64,000 nt of DNA from the NCBI GenBank assembly GCA_036250195.1, contig JAVHZZ010000008.1:6996434-7060433 (forward strand), written 5' to 3'. The position numbers and the translations under genes were made by a program. Below, piece by piece: positions 43,473 to 55,067 of the stretch. Every line of letters begins with the position of its first letter. The first letter of the stretch is position 1. This stretch comes from Mixophyes australis (taxonomy: Eukaryota; Chordata; Amphibia; Anura; Limnodynastidae). A model generated the notes under the pieces. The model ran no database searches. It was not told the DNA's origin and saw only the letters and a list, made by a program, of their open reading frames with translations.

Positions 43473-46400
43473 CCATAGCATGATGTGTATCGCAAGTTTT
43501 TATTTATTAAATTGCACACAATGCTAAATTGTTACTTTACTGGATCCAGTAACTTAAATACTTTTTATAAATCTAAGTTGCTGAATGTAGTTGTGACCTG
43601 TAATAAAAGTGCAGAGACTCAGCTCCTGTACGTCTTGTCTGTATCTTAGTTTGAGTCCGGCCACAGGCTCTCTGCTCATCCACCCACTGTAAGACAATGG
43701 AAATGTCTTCAACGTCCAGTGGTAATCGGAGTAATTTGCATCAGTAATTGTGATGGGTTCGTTATGAAATGTAACGCATGGTTTGCTTCGTTCAAAGTCG
43801 CTAACAACAAAAATTTGTCCTTAACTGACAGAGCAGCTCATAGCAGTGGAGGAGTTTACAAAGGAACTGTGATACTTTGTTTTCCATAAGTAATGTGTGT
43901 ACTAGACACCCTGCCCGTATGGAACAAGTCCCTTCAACAACTGGAAAGTTTTCCATTTACTGAGATGAATTATTATTCATCATTTCTCAGTCTACTGGAG
44001 ATGGCGGGGCGCTGACAAGGTCACAAAATCCCTGGCCGCACAGAGATATTTAGTGGGGCAGGACTGGGGGGGCAGTAGCAACAGAGCGTACCTGGCGGAG
44101 GTAACCACCGCAGGATTGGATGTGAGCGTCATATCTATGTGCTAAGAGTCCTCCGACTTCATCAGCATAATTATTGTGTTGCCACTGGATGTAGTCTTAG
44201 GATGAATTCAGATCTCCCTGGATGTGCCCCGGAGTGTAACCGGAACGGTCACGTAGACACCCCATAGAGGTGTGCAGGGAAACCTGAGATGTTCGGGTAC
44301 CGTTGTACCAGGAAATGACAAACAGACATCGCCGGGATGTTTGGGGGCTCATTGTGGGTAACCGAATTCCCTCTATAGAATTGTCCTGTGATGAAAACTG
44401 TGTCCAATGCGCTGAACGTAGCTGATCGAAATCATATCCAAAGGCAGCAAAACAGTAAACAACTTTGTCTGGCTGATATAGACAGAAAGATTACAAACAG
44501 ACAATATATGTAGTAAAGGTTGCAGGACAGTATGTACAACCCTATATATTAAAGGTGTCTGATGACGGAGGATCCCTTTAAGAGACGAGTTGATGTTGGT
44601 AGAGTTTGCCCTTAAAATCTTTTATAGCTTTTGTGAGGGTCCTCCAATGGTACCCTGTTGGTTTGCTGGGGACCAGCTTGGCCTGCCTTGCCCAGCTCCC
44701 TTTCTTTATCCCAAATGCACCCCCTGTAAACGCTGTAGGGGGCGCTGTCCTGCCACCAACAAGCTTCTTTCTGGCACCTGGAACTGCTTCTTTCTGGGTT
44801 ACTCTTGCTGCTGTGTACCCCCTTGCTGGGCACCTGGGCTGGTACCCCTGACTTCTTCCTGCAGATCAGGGTTGCTGTGGATGGTTCCCCCTGGCCTATC
44901 ACAATGGACTAGACGCTGGGTCCCCAAACCTCAGCCGGATAATGGATTAGAGTGGTCTAATCTGTAGGTCACAGGAATTACAGCAGGTAAGTAGGTGTCA
45001 AAGCAGGATCCTGAAGCAGTGATATTTCTTGCTCAGATAATGTCCTTACAATTACTATTACACACTAGTTGAAGGTACTAGTGATCATCCAGAAGTCCAA
45101 ATGGTATACAACAGTTGAAATGCAGAATACAGCTCTTTAAATACAGTTTCTGATAAACATGTTGGTAGGGGGTCACTCAGCCCCCTGATTCCATCTGGCA
45201 CCCCAATGTCTGAGATAATACATTCAATGTTTAGCATCAGGATGCAATATGTTCTCTAAACTTGGATTTAACGTCATTTAAACCTAACAAAATTTACATC
45301 AATCTGTGATTTCCCAAATTACTTGTTGTTACATTATGCAGATATTTATCCCTACAGGAAACAGGACATACAGGATAAAAGGAAATCAACCCCCTGTTGT
45401 GAATTCATGATAAAGAGATGTGTTGCCCACTTTTAGATCAAAATCTTAATTAACACAGGATTTCCTTTCCTCAAACATTTTATAAAAACAAGTTTCCTCC
45501 GACATGGATACTACTGCAGAAAGCAATACATTTTCAAATCAGTACATTACATCAGGAGTTGACAAGTCAGGATTTTACTCAAGAGTCTGAAACACTGAGA
45601 TTTACAGGTATTACGGTCCGCAGCAGCAATATAGATTTTAGGAACGTTATAATAGTAGCGCATATTATTATTTTTTCATCCTTGTCTAAGTGTGAGTGGG
45701 ATTAGATGTAATGTACCATACAGTCAGTCCGTACATTACCCTGCTCACACATTCCTCACATTGTGCGCTCAAAATGGAGGTGTGGTCACTGTACACAGGG
45801 CGTGGCCACGTCACATTTGTTTGTTCCACCCACTCAGTATGTAGCCAATCAGAGCATTAGAACATTCACAGAGCTAGACCTATAGCCAATCAGGTCACTT
45901 GGACACTCACTATTCATTAATACTCTACAACATATCTTGCAGATTTGTTACAAGCAACATCATTTTAGACACATTTAAATTACTGTAATCGTTTCATCCT
46001 TGTCTATGATCGACTTGGATTACAAACAAACAATTAGTGCATTAAATTGCTCACAGGTCTATACAAAACCGTGATATAGAACATTCACAAAATGAAGTTA
46101 GCAGACTCAAGAGCCACTTGCATTAGAAACAACAATAAAAATAAAAAAGACTCTTGCTGTGAAATAAAGTATATATATAATTTGTTTACTACTGCGTACG
46201 ATCTCTTTAACCTATTCAGCAGACAATCGTGGTGACAATTTTCCGCCAATAGGAGAAATTCTCATTTGGATTCTGTACGGGGATTGCTGTTAGCCATACA
46301 CAGATTTATTTTACATGTGGTCACAGAGCAAATAATATATTCTAAAATATTGTATCTATGCGGTGGAGTGGGAGAGTATTGTATATTATTAAGCAAGGGA

Positions 46401-46777
46401 AAGGCTTGTTCTGCTGTGTAATCTGCTCTATTAACTTACTGACATCGGTGTCAATGCCAGACAGCTATTTTCATTTTTAACATGTTTCTGTAACTGTTAA
46501 GTGGAATTACAAATAGTAAGATAGCTGCATCGTGTTTTACCTACAGAAACTGTTACACGCTTCTCTTTACAGAGGTTTCTATGAATGCCAGGATTCCTGG
46601 GAAGGCTGATAAGCTGCTTTCAGAGAATGCTCCATATTTGCTACAATTCAAAGGCTACTGCACTATTATAGATAGCAGCGGAGCTAGTGATACAAAGGAA
46701 ATATCAAAGACAAGCCTGTCTAACTAGATGGGACCATGCAAGGCTACATTGTGGCCAGCAGACTTATTAAGAACTCT
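43473..46777. other. 3.3 kb without recognised genes
   Basis: 44570-44970 is GC-rich with overlapping frames up to 125 codons (44590-44967); it looks repeat- or LTR-derived rather than genic and no domain is visible. CCAAT-type motifs (AGCCAATCAGAGC, TAGCCAATCAGGT) sit at 45843 and 45882. The rest is AT-rich. Confidence 0.4.
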
Positions 46778-47471
46778 GGGCCTGATTCATTAAGGATCTT
46801 AACTTGAGAAACTTCTTATTTCAGTCTCCTGGACAAAACCATGTTACAATGCAAGGGGTGCAAATTAGTATTCTGTTTTGCACATAAGTTAAATACTGAC
46901 TGTTTTTTCATGTAGCACACAAATATCAACTTTAAATTTCAGTGTACAAATAATCTATCAAGTATTTGTGTGCTACATGAAAAAACAGACAGTATTTAAC
47001 TTATCATCATCATTTATTTATATAGCGCCACTATTTCCGCAGCGCTGTACAGAGAACTCATTCACATCAGTCCCTGCCCCATTGGAGCTTACAGTCCAAA
47101 TTCCCTTCTATAGACACACACTCACAGACAGACACAGAGAGGGAGAGACTAGGGTCAATTTTGATAGCAGCCAATTAACCTACCAGTTTGTTTTTGGAGT
47201 GTGGGAGGAAACCGGAGCACCCGGAGGAAACCCACGCAAACACAGGGAGAACATATAAACTTCACACAGATAAGGCCATGGTCGGGAATCTAACTCATGA
47301 CCCCAGTGATGTGAGGCAGAAGTGCTAACCACTAGGCGACTGTGCTGCCCTAACTTATGTGCAAAACAGAAAACTAATTTGCACCCCTTGCATTGTAACA
47401 TGGTTTTGTCCAGGAGACTGAAATAAGAAGTTTCAAGTTTCTCAAGTTAAGATCCCTAATGAATCAGGCCC
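46778..47471. mobile_element. Palindromic MITE, family Q, split by a SINE
   Basis: GGGCCTGATTCATTAAGGAT at the left and AATGAATCAGGCCC at the right, with long complementary arms (CTCCTGGACAAAACCATG / CATGGTTTTGTCCAGGAG). Without the SINE and its duplication it is about 340 bp, colinear with the uninterrupted copy at 57042-57376. Confidence 0.95.
47004..47350 (-). mobile_element. tRNA-head SINE, copy 3, nested in family Q MITE
   Basis: The minus strand runs from GGGCAGCACAGTCGCC through a TTAGCACTTCTGCCTCACAT head to CGCTATATAAATAAATGATG. It is flanked by TAACTTA on both sides (46997-47003, 47351-47357), and the undisturbed MITE at 57042 has a single TAACTTA at this point, so the insertion boundaries are exact. 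Confidence 0.97.
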
Positions 47472-47690
47472 TCTGTATATTAATATGGTCATTTTAATAT
47501 TTCCATGATAATTAGGCCTCTAGGGGGCACTGTTCTTGTGGTTTTTACGGTTCAGCAACAAGACCACAAGACTGTTCCCAATCATGTTAAAAGCTCTCTA
47601 ACGTCAATGTCATTTGCTTTTTGACTTGTGTGCAGAGAAGTAAATGTGAAAATACTCTAGTTTTAAGACATTTTTGATGGAAATAGTGTG

Positions 47691-47693
<3 letters not shown>

Positions 47694-47741
<48 letters not shown>
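47694..47741. repeat. (TA)n microsatellite
   Basis: About 48 nt of alternating TA. Confidence 0.97.
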
Positions 47742-47743
<2 letters not shown>

Positions 47744-48791
47744 ACAGCACCATAAAAACATTGTCGATTAAATCTCCAAACGCTTCAATCTATTACAAAA
47801 TCTATTTATTTTAAATTCTGAGCAAAATCGCAGCTTTCCTCACACTTTGCATTTTCAGTGAGCACGGAAAGTCCATAGAAATGCAATTGCCATAGACATG
47901 AATGGGAGAAGCTCAGCCAATCACAAACAATGTTTTCATGCTGCCTGCTTGTGATTGGCTGAGCAGGTGTCTAGGCAGGTACAAAACAATGCTATACTCT
48001 TGTGGAACTGTATCGGAGTGCCTCTGGCTACTAGGGCTTGCTGAGACTTGTAGTTCCACAGTAGTATGTCATCTTTTTCGTAACAATTTTTTTAAGTATC
48101 TCTTTATTTAACAGAGTATTTTCTACATGAATTTCATTTGGTAATGCATTTATATAGGTTTTCTGTGCCCACTGGGAAACCTCACTCATCTGATTTTCAG
48201 GCTCGACTGAGACCTGTGAAATTAGTTTCGGAGATTTCCATGGCAATTTGATTCCCCTGTACCTCACAATGCAGAAATCAATGGTTTCTGTGCTTGTGAA
48301 AAGTAAGGTGGCTTTTTTTTATGTCGGTTTGAAAAAGTGGAGTTGCGAGTGGCGAGTTGTTTTTAGGAGATTAGGTGAATTGCAAATCACCATGTAAATC
48401 GCTGAAAAATAGGAAATTTAATCAAAATCAACTGCAATAAAGAAATTTGATTGGTGCATGAATGTGTGAATATCCATTTTTGACTATATTGTTCAGGGGG
48501 ATGGGGGGGGGGGGTAGATTATCAATTCCTGAACTGCAGAGATCACAAATAAACCATGTGTCATCCTAAAAGCATTGCAAGATTCATTAACCCCAGGGGT
48601 AAACTTCCATCTCGCATCTAATTTTTATTTTTCCTTGACAAATTTTAATGAACATCTTTGTACAATACTTTTTTTTACTACTTCATTTTTGTGAAATAAT
48701 ATTTTTTCCAAAGATAATTCCAATCACTTAGGAAGAGACGAGGTTTAAGCTGTGTTAGGATAAGCGAATTCTTGTCTTTTTTGTTTTTGTA

Positions 48792-48974
48792 ATGAATTCA
48801 TATTTTATTGCCCTCAATTTGTCTGTGGCTGATATTTTTATGGCGATTTGCTACATTGTTTACACTTTTCACAATTGCACAAGAGAGAAGCCCGAAATCA
48901 ACTCTTACGAGGCTGTGAAAATGTCAATTAGAAAATCTCTTGGATTTTTTCTCCGTACGGTATCATCCGGGTGA
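48792..48974 (+). other. Short open frame with membrane-like segment, possible exon remnant
   Basis: About 60 codons. FIALNLSVADIFMAICYIVY is hydrophobic and superficially like transmembrane helix 2 of rhodopsin-type receptors (NLxVADxxMA). The frame stays open up to a good splice-donor-like site (CCGGGTGAGT, 48967-48976). No acceptor with a proper AG precedes it, and what follows the hydrophobic part does not match a receptor loop. More likely chance than gene. Confidence 0.15.
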
Positions 48975-49752
48975 GTCATTAATGCTGTGCGTCTTATCTT
49001 TATATCACCATTAAACTACTCTCAGATTATTGTTGAAGTAAGCATTTTATAATTGATTTCATTATTATTGTATATGATATACCGTTTGTTTTTTTTATTG
49101 GTTTTCGCCGTATCACAGAGGTGGAGCTGTCTGGGGTTAAGCAATTAAATTGGCATCACTAATAAAATGCATGTTATAAAGCCCAGGATTAGCACAAATT
49201 GAAGGGTTAGAGGTGGGGGGCACGGGTGTATTCTAATAGAGGAGAGACCCCAATGACTTCAATAATCTGCTCTATCCCTCCCCGGCTCTTTTCACCTCTC
49301 ACACATTCCCCTCATTATTTTCCAGCAAAAACCTCACGGCAGCTGCCCAGGAAGAATGCAAAATGTATCAATTATAAATAATATTTGAGCCTTCAGAACA
49401 AATGAGCCAATGGTTCCCGGCAGTCAGTAAGTTTACTGACAGCGATAAAGAGACAAAATGATCACTTGCAAGAAAAAAGTTAAGGTCGATTTTGAGACTG
49501 TGTGGGATTGGAAACCCCTCACTCACAATCCCTTAGACCCCCCCTCTTTGAGGTGCTTCTACTTTTAGATCTGAACAAATATCGGTATAATATGACAATG
49601 TGTCAGTCAAAATGATAATTGTTGGCAAATTGTTATAACATTGGCTGTGAGAAAAATATTTTCAACGGTTGACAATCCTGAGCTCAGGACAGGTAAACCT
49701 AAAATGTCATTTGGTTTATATAAAAGTGTAATAAATCTCAGTGATGACTACG

Positions 49753-50490
49753 AGCCCGATTCATTAAGGAGCGTGAATGCCGATAACTGACGTATTTTAT
49801 ATAAAATTACTCTGCTCTTGGCGAGAAACAAACCATACGCCAGAGACCACAACAGTATCCATTTAATATTTGAACGCAAAGGACCCTTACTAAAGCCTAT
49901 GATTTCAGGGGCGGAACGTTTAGGGGACTGAGCGTACGCCCGTAGTCAGTGTACAGTAAGGACGTGCCCAGCAGGAGCGCACACAGCAGCAGCCGATTCA
50001 AGCTTTGGGCATCTCTCAGGTATGTGTTTTACTGCCGTATCACCTGCACCAGCTACAGGTCAGGTGTAAGTGGTGATTACTAGTGATGACGGCTGTGTAT
50101 ACAGCTAGAACATGTGTCTGTAATCAGGAGCAGCTGTAACAATGTATTTTATCTACAGTATTCATTAATAACATCCTGATAAATGTATACGAGTGAAAAA
50201 AACAAACATTTCTTTTTTTTTTAACAATTTTGTCATTGATGACTATATTATTAATAGGTGTCAGTCACTGATTGTCTTTATTGTTTTTCTGTGTGTTCTT
50301 TTGTGACTTTATGTCCACCAATTGTATTGGACGTATCCTGCAGTTTGTTGTCTGTTAGACCTAGACCCGTATTCAACAACAGAGGTATCTTTAAATCCTT
50401 GCTGAACATGGATGTGCGTATGCCTGATTTACGTGCGTGTAAAAACAACACAATTTACGTACGTTTTGTGTTCCTTAAAGAATCAGGCCC
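49753..50490 (+). mobile_element. Long MITE, family R, full copy (738 bp)
   Basis: GCCCGATTCATTAAGGAGCG at the left and GTGTTCCTTAAAGAATCAGG plus CCC at the right form inverted ends. The body includes CAGTGTACAGTAAGGACGTG, CAAGCTTTGGGCATCTCTCA and GTGATGACGGCTGTGTATAC, shared almost unchanged with 54328-54795. No transposase. Confidence 0.85.
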
Positions 50491-50581
50491 TATATATGTA
50501 ACCTCTCTTATTACAAAGAAAATAGATTGAGGGAAAATTTACTTCTTGACTTCCTGCAAGCACTTTATTATATCTTCTAAC

Positions 50582-51173
50582 TGTCACACTTTTACACAGA
50601 GAATATCACTGACTGGTATTAGCGCTACTAAACTGAAAGGCGCGGAGTCTAACGCACCACCGGTGTTCACCAGGGACCCCCGCAAGGAGGTTTGGGCTTG
50701 GCTGCGTGCGATGTGCAGGTCACGGTTCTCCCAGGAAGTCACCAGTGCAGCGAATAGGGTAGTCAGACATGCCGAGTCGAAACCAAGGAAGCGAGGTACC
50801 ACGGAGAGTAGGCAAAAGTAGTCAGGAACTGTCCAAAGGTCAATACCAGTGCGGGCAGCGAAGTACAAGGGATATCCGGAAGAGAGGTCAAACAAGCCAA
50901 GGAGTCTATACACAGGAGTTCAGGAACAGGAATGCAAACTGAATGCTGGAGCAGGGTAGAACCAATACTCTGGCACTAGACATGTGTCAGAGGCTGCTTT
51001 AAGTACTCTAAGGTGCCTCCTGATTGGGTTAGGGAGATTTAGGTGGTTTAGACATGATGGCTGCAGACAGGTGAGTACAGATAGAGTTCTGCTGCTAGGC
51101 AACAGGAGGAGGATTGCGGAGAGAAGGTGCCCATCTCCGGCGCCTGTGGAAAGCGCAGAGACGGCACCTGACA
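50582..51173 (-). mobile_element. Solo LTR of a related Ty3/gypsy element (592 bp)
   Basis: On the minus strand it starts TGTCAGGTGCCG and ends GTGTGACA. It matches the chromovirus LTR in the 3' part (inverse of GGCGCGGAGTCTAACG, GTGTTCACCAGGGACCCCCG, CAAGGAGGT, GGGCTTGGCTGC). It keeps the TGCCAGAGT start sequence after a TACTTAAAG box and a worn X-box (GTTGCCTAGCAGC). Flanks CTAAC (50577-50581) and CTAAA (51174-51178) are a 5-bp duplication with one change. There are no internal gag/pol sequences, so it arose by LTR-LTR recombination. Confidence 0.88.
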
Positions 51174-51178
51174 CTAAA

Positions 51179-51667
51179 TTTACCAAATTGGGGTAGTTTG
51201 CAAACACCATCGCTTGTGCAAAAAGGAGGCGTAGTCACATCCCTTGGGGGCGTGTCCACTAACTAGACTGCCCCACAGCCCTCCTTCCACTCCCCTATAA
51301 ATACCCCCTTCAATGCCACACACATATGACATTGGTACATCACATGTGGTATTGAAGAGGTGCCCATTATCGGCACACATCTACCAACTGTCCTGGAACT
51401 TAAACAAAAGTCATGGAACAACAAGGCATGTATGGTTTTTCACTTGGACTCCTGGAGGAAACAGGAGCATTTGTAGGAAACAACACGGGGTGAACATACA
51501 AACCACATACCTGATTGCAATCGAATCCATGACCCAGCGTTGTGAGGCAGAAATGTTAATCACATTGTCACCATACATTAATACATTAGTGTTTGTAGCG
51601 CTAGCATCAAAGAGATTTTCATAGGCTGTGTTGATGCACTTGAATTTAATGTCAGTGTGAATACGCC
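51179..51667. other. No gene recognised
   Basis: Contains a SINE-like scrap near 51450-51560 (GGAACTCCTGGAGGAAAC-like, ATCCATGACCCAGCGTTGTG, AGGCAGAAATGTTAATCAC), too diverged to delimit. Confidence 0.4.
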
Positions 51668-51925
51668 CTATTTATTAATTATTAACATTTATTTATATAG
51701 CGCCAGAATATTCCATTGGGAACAAACACAGTAATAATACAATACTGGGTAATTCATACAGACAGAGCTTACAATCTATAGGACAATTGGAGTCTGATAC
51801 ATGAGGGTAAGTGTTATATATTACATATTGGTCCAGCCAGATGGTAAAGGTAGAGAGTGCTTAGTGGGCTGTGTGATCAGTCACACAGCGATGCTGGTCA
51901 GAGGGTTGTTTGAGCAGAGAAAGAG
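51668..51925 (-). mobile_element. L2/CR1-like LINE 3' end, copy 3
   Basis: ATTTATTTATATAGCGCCAG, AATACAATACTGGGTAATTC, CTTACAATCTATAGGACAAT, TATTGGTCCAGCCAGATGG and GTGTGATCAGTCACACAGCG are colinear with 11156-11610 and 24433-24722. Non-coding and truncated. Confidence 0.7.
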
Positions 51926-51935
51926 AACACATCTA

Positions 51936-52111
51936 AGGGGTAAATTTATCAAGCTGCGGGTTTGAGAAAGTGGAGATGTTGCCTATAGCAACCAATCAGA
52001 TTCTAGTTATCATTTATTTGGTACATTCTACAAAATGACAGCTAGAATCTGATTGGTTGCTATAGGCAACATCTCCACTTTCTCAAACCCGCAGCTTGAT
52101 AAATTGAGCCC
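51936..52111. mobile_element. Palindromic MITE, family P, best-preserved copy
   Basis: GGGTAAATTTATCAAGCTGC ... GCAGCTTGATAAATTGAGCC, with arms of about 70 bp that match almost throughout (GAGAAAGTGGAGATGTTGCC / GGCAACATCTCCACTTTCTC). Confidence 0.93.
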
Positions 52112-52255
52112 AAAGTCTTGTGTGAACTGTGTAGATGGGAGCAATCCGGCAGAGTAACCTAATTAATATTTTGACTAGCATTCAAGCTGTGGTCACTTAC
52201 TATTATATGCTTAAGCATAAAACATCTTGAACTATACACCATAGCTGCTGTCTTG

Positions 52256-52298
<43 letters not shown>

Positions 52299-53380
52299 TA
52301 AAACAGAAGATGTCATTTTATATTGGATCGGCTGGTGTTGTATATGTGATGTCCATTTAATGAGCAATCTGGTGAAGATAGGTGCAGACTGCTATGTTAT
52401 TATGGTGATGTCATTTTGACATATGTAACTAAATAAAGTGAAGCAGGGGCCACGAGTGCAGGATCTTACAAGAGACGTCATGCTTTACTTTATTTAGAAA
52501 TTTCACAACTCATAATTTGGTAATTATTGTACTAAACGTTTCTGTTGTTTTATAGTAGAAAAAGAAGCAATTATTATTTGAGATGACGTAACATTTCCCG
52601 TCGCTGTCCCCTACAATAACACTTGGCTGACAGACCAGGAGACATGAACAACTTTACTTTGTTTGCAGCTGCTGGTACAAAAATATGTCTTTACTGAGAC
52701 AAAATCACCAATAAATGAAATATACAATCTACGTGAGTGAACTGGTCTTTACCTCTCAACAACATCTTTATGTCTCATCTTCAGAGTGTAAGCTCTTGTG
52801 ACCAGCATGCTCACTGCCTGCATTGGGGTGTATCTGCAGGTGTTTAGCCGTTGGACAGTACAGCACTATGGAATGGAAACAGATAAAAGCAGATTGTGAC
52901 CAGAGTTCACAAGTCCAAGTCGGATTCGGACAGGTAATACATGAATAATGGGGATTTACAGGTATCCAGGGCGCAGATTGTTTTTGCTTTTCTTGTATTG
53001 AATATGTGTAAGATCTGAGTCATTGGCTTTGACAAGAGGGCAGATGGTTCAGCAATTATCTGCTGTTATCATGCACAATACTGCAGAGTGGTTACATGTT
53101 ATACTGGGAGAGGGAATGTGTCCTGTATGCTGACATAAAGCTCATTTGTAGTGACACAGGAATAATGACAGGAAGGCTACATATAATACATCGCCATGGT
53201 GATTTATTGCACCCTGTCATATTTCAGGTAATGACTCACTCATCTCATGGTCTTATTAAAGTCTACCTGTCGCTTACACGTAAGGGGGATGGGGGCATTC
53301 TGTAACCTCAACCAATATTCCAGAAAAAGCGGCCAATCAACTCACAGGAAACCGAGAAGATCACTGAGAAACTTTCTCAG
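52112..53380. other. No gene recognised; (TA)n at 52262
   Basis: (TA)n microsatellite at 52262-52295. Short frames only. Confidence 0.5.
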
Positions 53381-53888
53381 GAAGACAGAGGAGGCAGATC
53401 ATGAGGGCAGACGGTGGAGGCAGATTGTGGGGGCAAACGGTGAAGGCAGATTATGGGGGCAGATGGCGGAATCAGATCGTGGGGCAGACAGCGGAGGCAG
53501 ATTGTGGAGGCAAACGGAAGAGGCAGATTGTGGGGGCAGACAGTGGAGACAGTTTGTGGGGGCACAGCGGAGGCAGTTTGTAGGGGCAGACGGTGGAAGC
53601 AGATCGTGGGGGCAGACGGTGGAGTCAGATCATGGGGCAGACGACAGAGGCAGATTGTAGGGGCAGACGGCGGAGGCAGTTTGTGGGGGCAGACGGTGGA
53701 GGCAGTTTGTGGGGGCAGACGGTGGAGGCAGATCATGGGGGCAGACTGTGGAGAAGGTTTGTGGGGGCAGACGGTGGAGGCAGATCATGGGGGCAGACGA
53801 CAGAGGCAGATTGTAGGGGCAGACGGCGGAGGCAGTTTGTGGGGGCAGACGTGGAGGCAGATCGTGGGGGCAGACGGTGGAAGCAACC
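53381..53888. repeat. 26-bp minisatellite, about 19 copies
   Basis: Unit of the form GCAGACGGTGGAGGCAGATC + GTGGGG, with starts spaced mostly 26 bp apart (for example 53407, 53433, 53459, 53484, 53510, 53536, 53562, 53586, 53612). Purine-rich on the plus strand. Because 26 is not a multiple of 3, the frames cycle and none contains a stop, so long frames of 104-157 codons appear on both strands without being genes. Confidence 0.95.
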
Positions 53889-54327
53889 ATTTTATGGGCT
53901 GGGACAGTATTTCTAAGAACCAGTAACTTTGAAGAAAGGACCATTACAATGAAAAAGGTGCAATATTAGCACATTCCCTCATTCAGGGCCGTACGTAGAG
54001 TAGAACTCAGTTTCCATGTAAAATGCAGCCGTAAATTCCTTACAGTCACATCTGCATCTGTGTCAGTTACATTAACATAAACCTGCCCTTACTGTACACG
54101 GCCCCTTACTGCCCCCGATCCGCCTCTATAAGCACCAGGAGTAATATACGCGAGGTGCGACTCTATATACAGACTTGTGGGGAAGTGATTCTTGTGCGCA
54201 CTGCGCAGCAGTGAAATTCATCATCACCAATTCTAGGTCTTGTTCCTGATAATGGTCTGTGCAGTTGAATGTTGGGTATCCACAATCGGATGAAAGTACA
54301 ATCTAATATGGATAAAAGAGAAATTGA
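53889..54327. other. No gene recognised
   Basis: Unremarkable, with an ACACGGCCCCTTACTG... patch resembling decayed family R sequence. Confidence 0.4.
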
Positions 54328-54787
54328 GGGACTGATTCATCAAGGAACGAAAATGCTGATACGTGATTCATTTAGTGGTAAATTGCACTGAGCATGTTCA
54401 GAAATAAATTGTACGCTAGTGAAAGCAAGAACGTCCAGTTCCTCTTCGAACGAAAGGACCCTTACTACAGCCTACGAATTCATCAGCCGAACGGGAGCGT
54501 ATACAGGTAGTCAGTGTACAGTAAGGACGTGCCCAGCTGGAGCGCACACAGCAGCGTCCAGTACAAGCTTTGGGCATCTCTCAGGTACGTGGTTTTCAGC
54601 CGTATCACTGGCACCAGCTACAGGTCAGGTGTAAGTGCTGATTACTAGTGATGACGGCTGTGTATACAGCTAGAACATGTGTCTGTAATCAGGAGCAGCT
54701 GTAACAATGTATTTTATGTACAGTAGACATTAATAACATCCTAATAAATGTATTTCGGAGGGGAGGGGATTTTTTCATTAATGACTA

Positions 54788-54795
<8 letters not shown>
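54328..54795 (+). mobile_element. Long MITE, family R, second copy (right end lost)
   Basis: Starts GGGACTGATTCATCAAGGAA and matches 49753-50240 over about 450 bp, with very high similarity from CAGTGTACAGTAAGGACGTG to AATAACATCCTAATAAATGT. The match stops at the (ATT)n tract, after which a SINE follows. Confidence 0.85.

Positions 54796-54821
<26 letters not shown>
54789..54821. repeat. (ATT)n microsatellite
   Basis: About 11 trinucleotide units at the junction between the MITE copy and the SINE. Confidence 0.97.
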
Positions 54822-54854
54822 GTCCTGGCTTAACTCTAAATCACAGTGTAACTG

Positions 54855-55067
54855 TCATCATCTATTTATTTATTTATATAGCGCCACTAATTCCGCAGCG
54901 CTGTACAGAGAACTCACTCACATCAGTCCCTGCCCCAATGGGGCTTACAGTCTAAATTCCCTAATACATACACACACAGATACACACACAGACTAGGGTC
55001 AATTTGTTAGCAGCCAATTAACCTACCAGTATGTTTTTGGCGTGTGGGAGGAAACCGGAGCACCCAG
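54855..55067 (-). mobile_element. SINE copy 4, head missing
   Basis: Tail and middle as in copies 1-3 (CGCTATATAAATAAA, CAGCGCTGCGGAATTAGTGG, CAGTCTAAATTCCC complement, CTCCCACACGCCAAAAACAT) ending at GGAGCACCCAGG. The tRNA-like half is absent: a 5'-truncated insertion or later deletion. Confidence 0.88.

Larger units (their letters stand above)
47472..49752. other. No firm gene; one short candidate exon
   Basis: Mostly AT-rich. The 60-codon frame at 48792-48974 is the only point of interest and is listed separately. A G run lies at 48499-48514. Confidence 0.4.

Noticed and set aside
44590..44967. 125-codon Cys/Pro-rich frame
   Set aside because: Overlapping frames on both strands and repeat-like GC-rich sequence; no recognisable domain.
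53247..53944. Glycine/tryptophan-rich proteins of 104-157 codons on both strands
   Set aside because: All are readings of the 26-bp minisatellite, which lacks stops in any frame.
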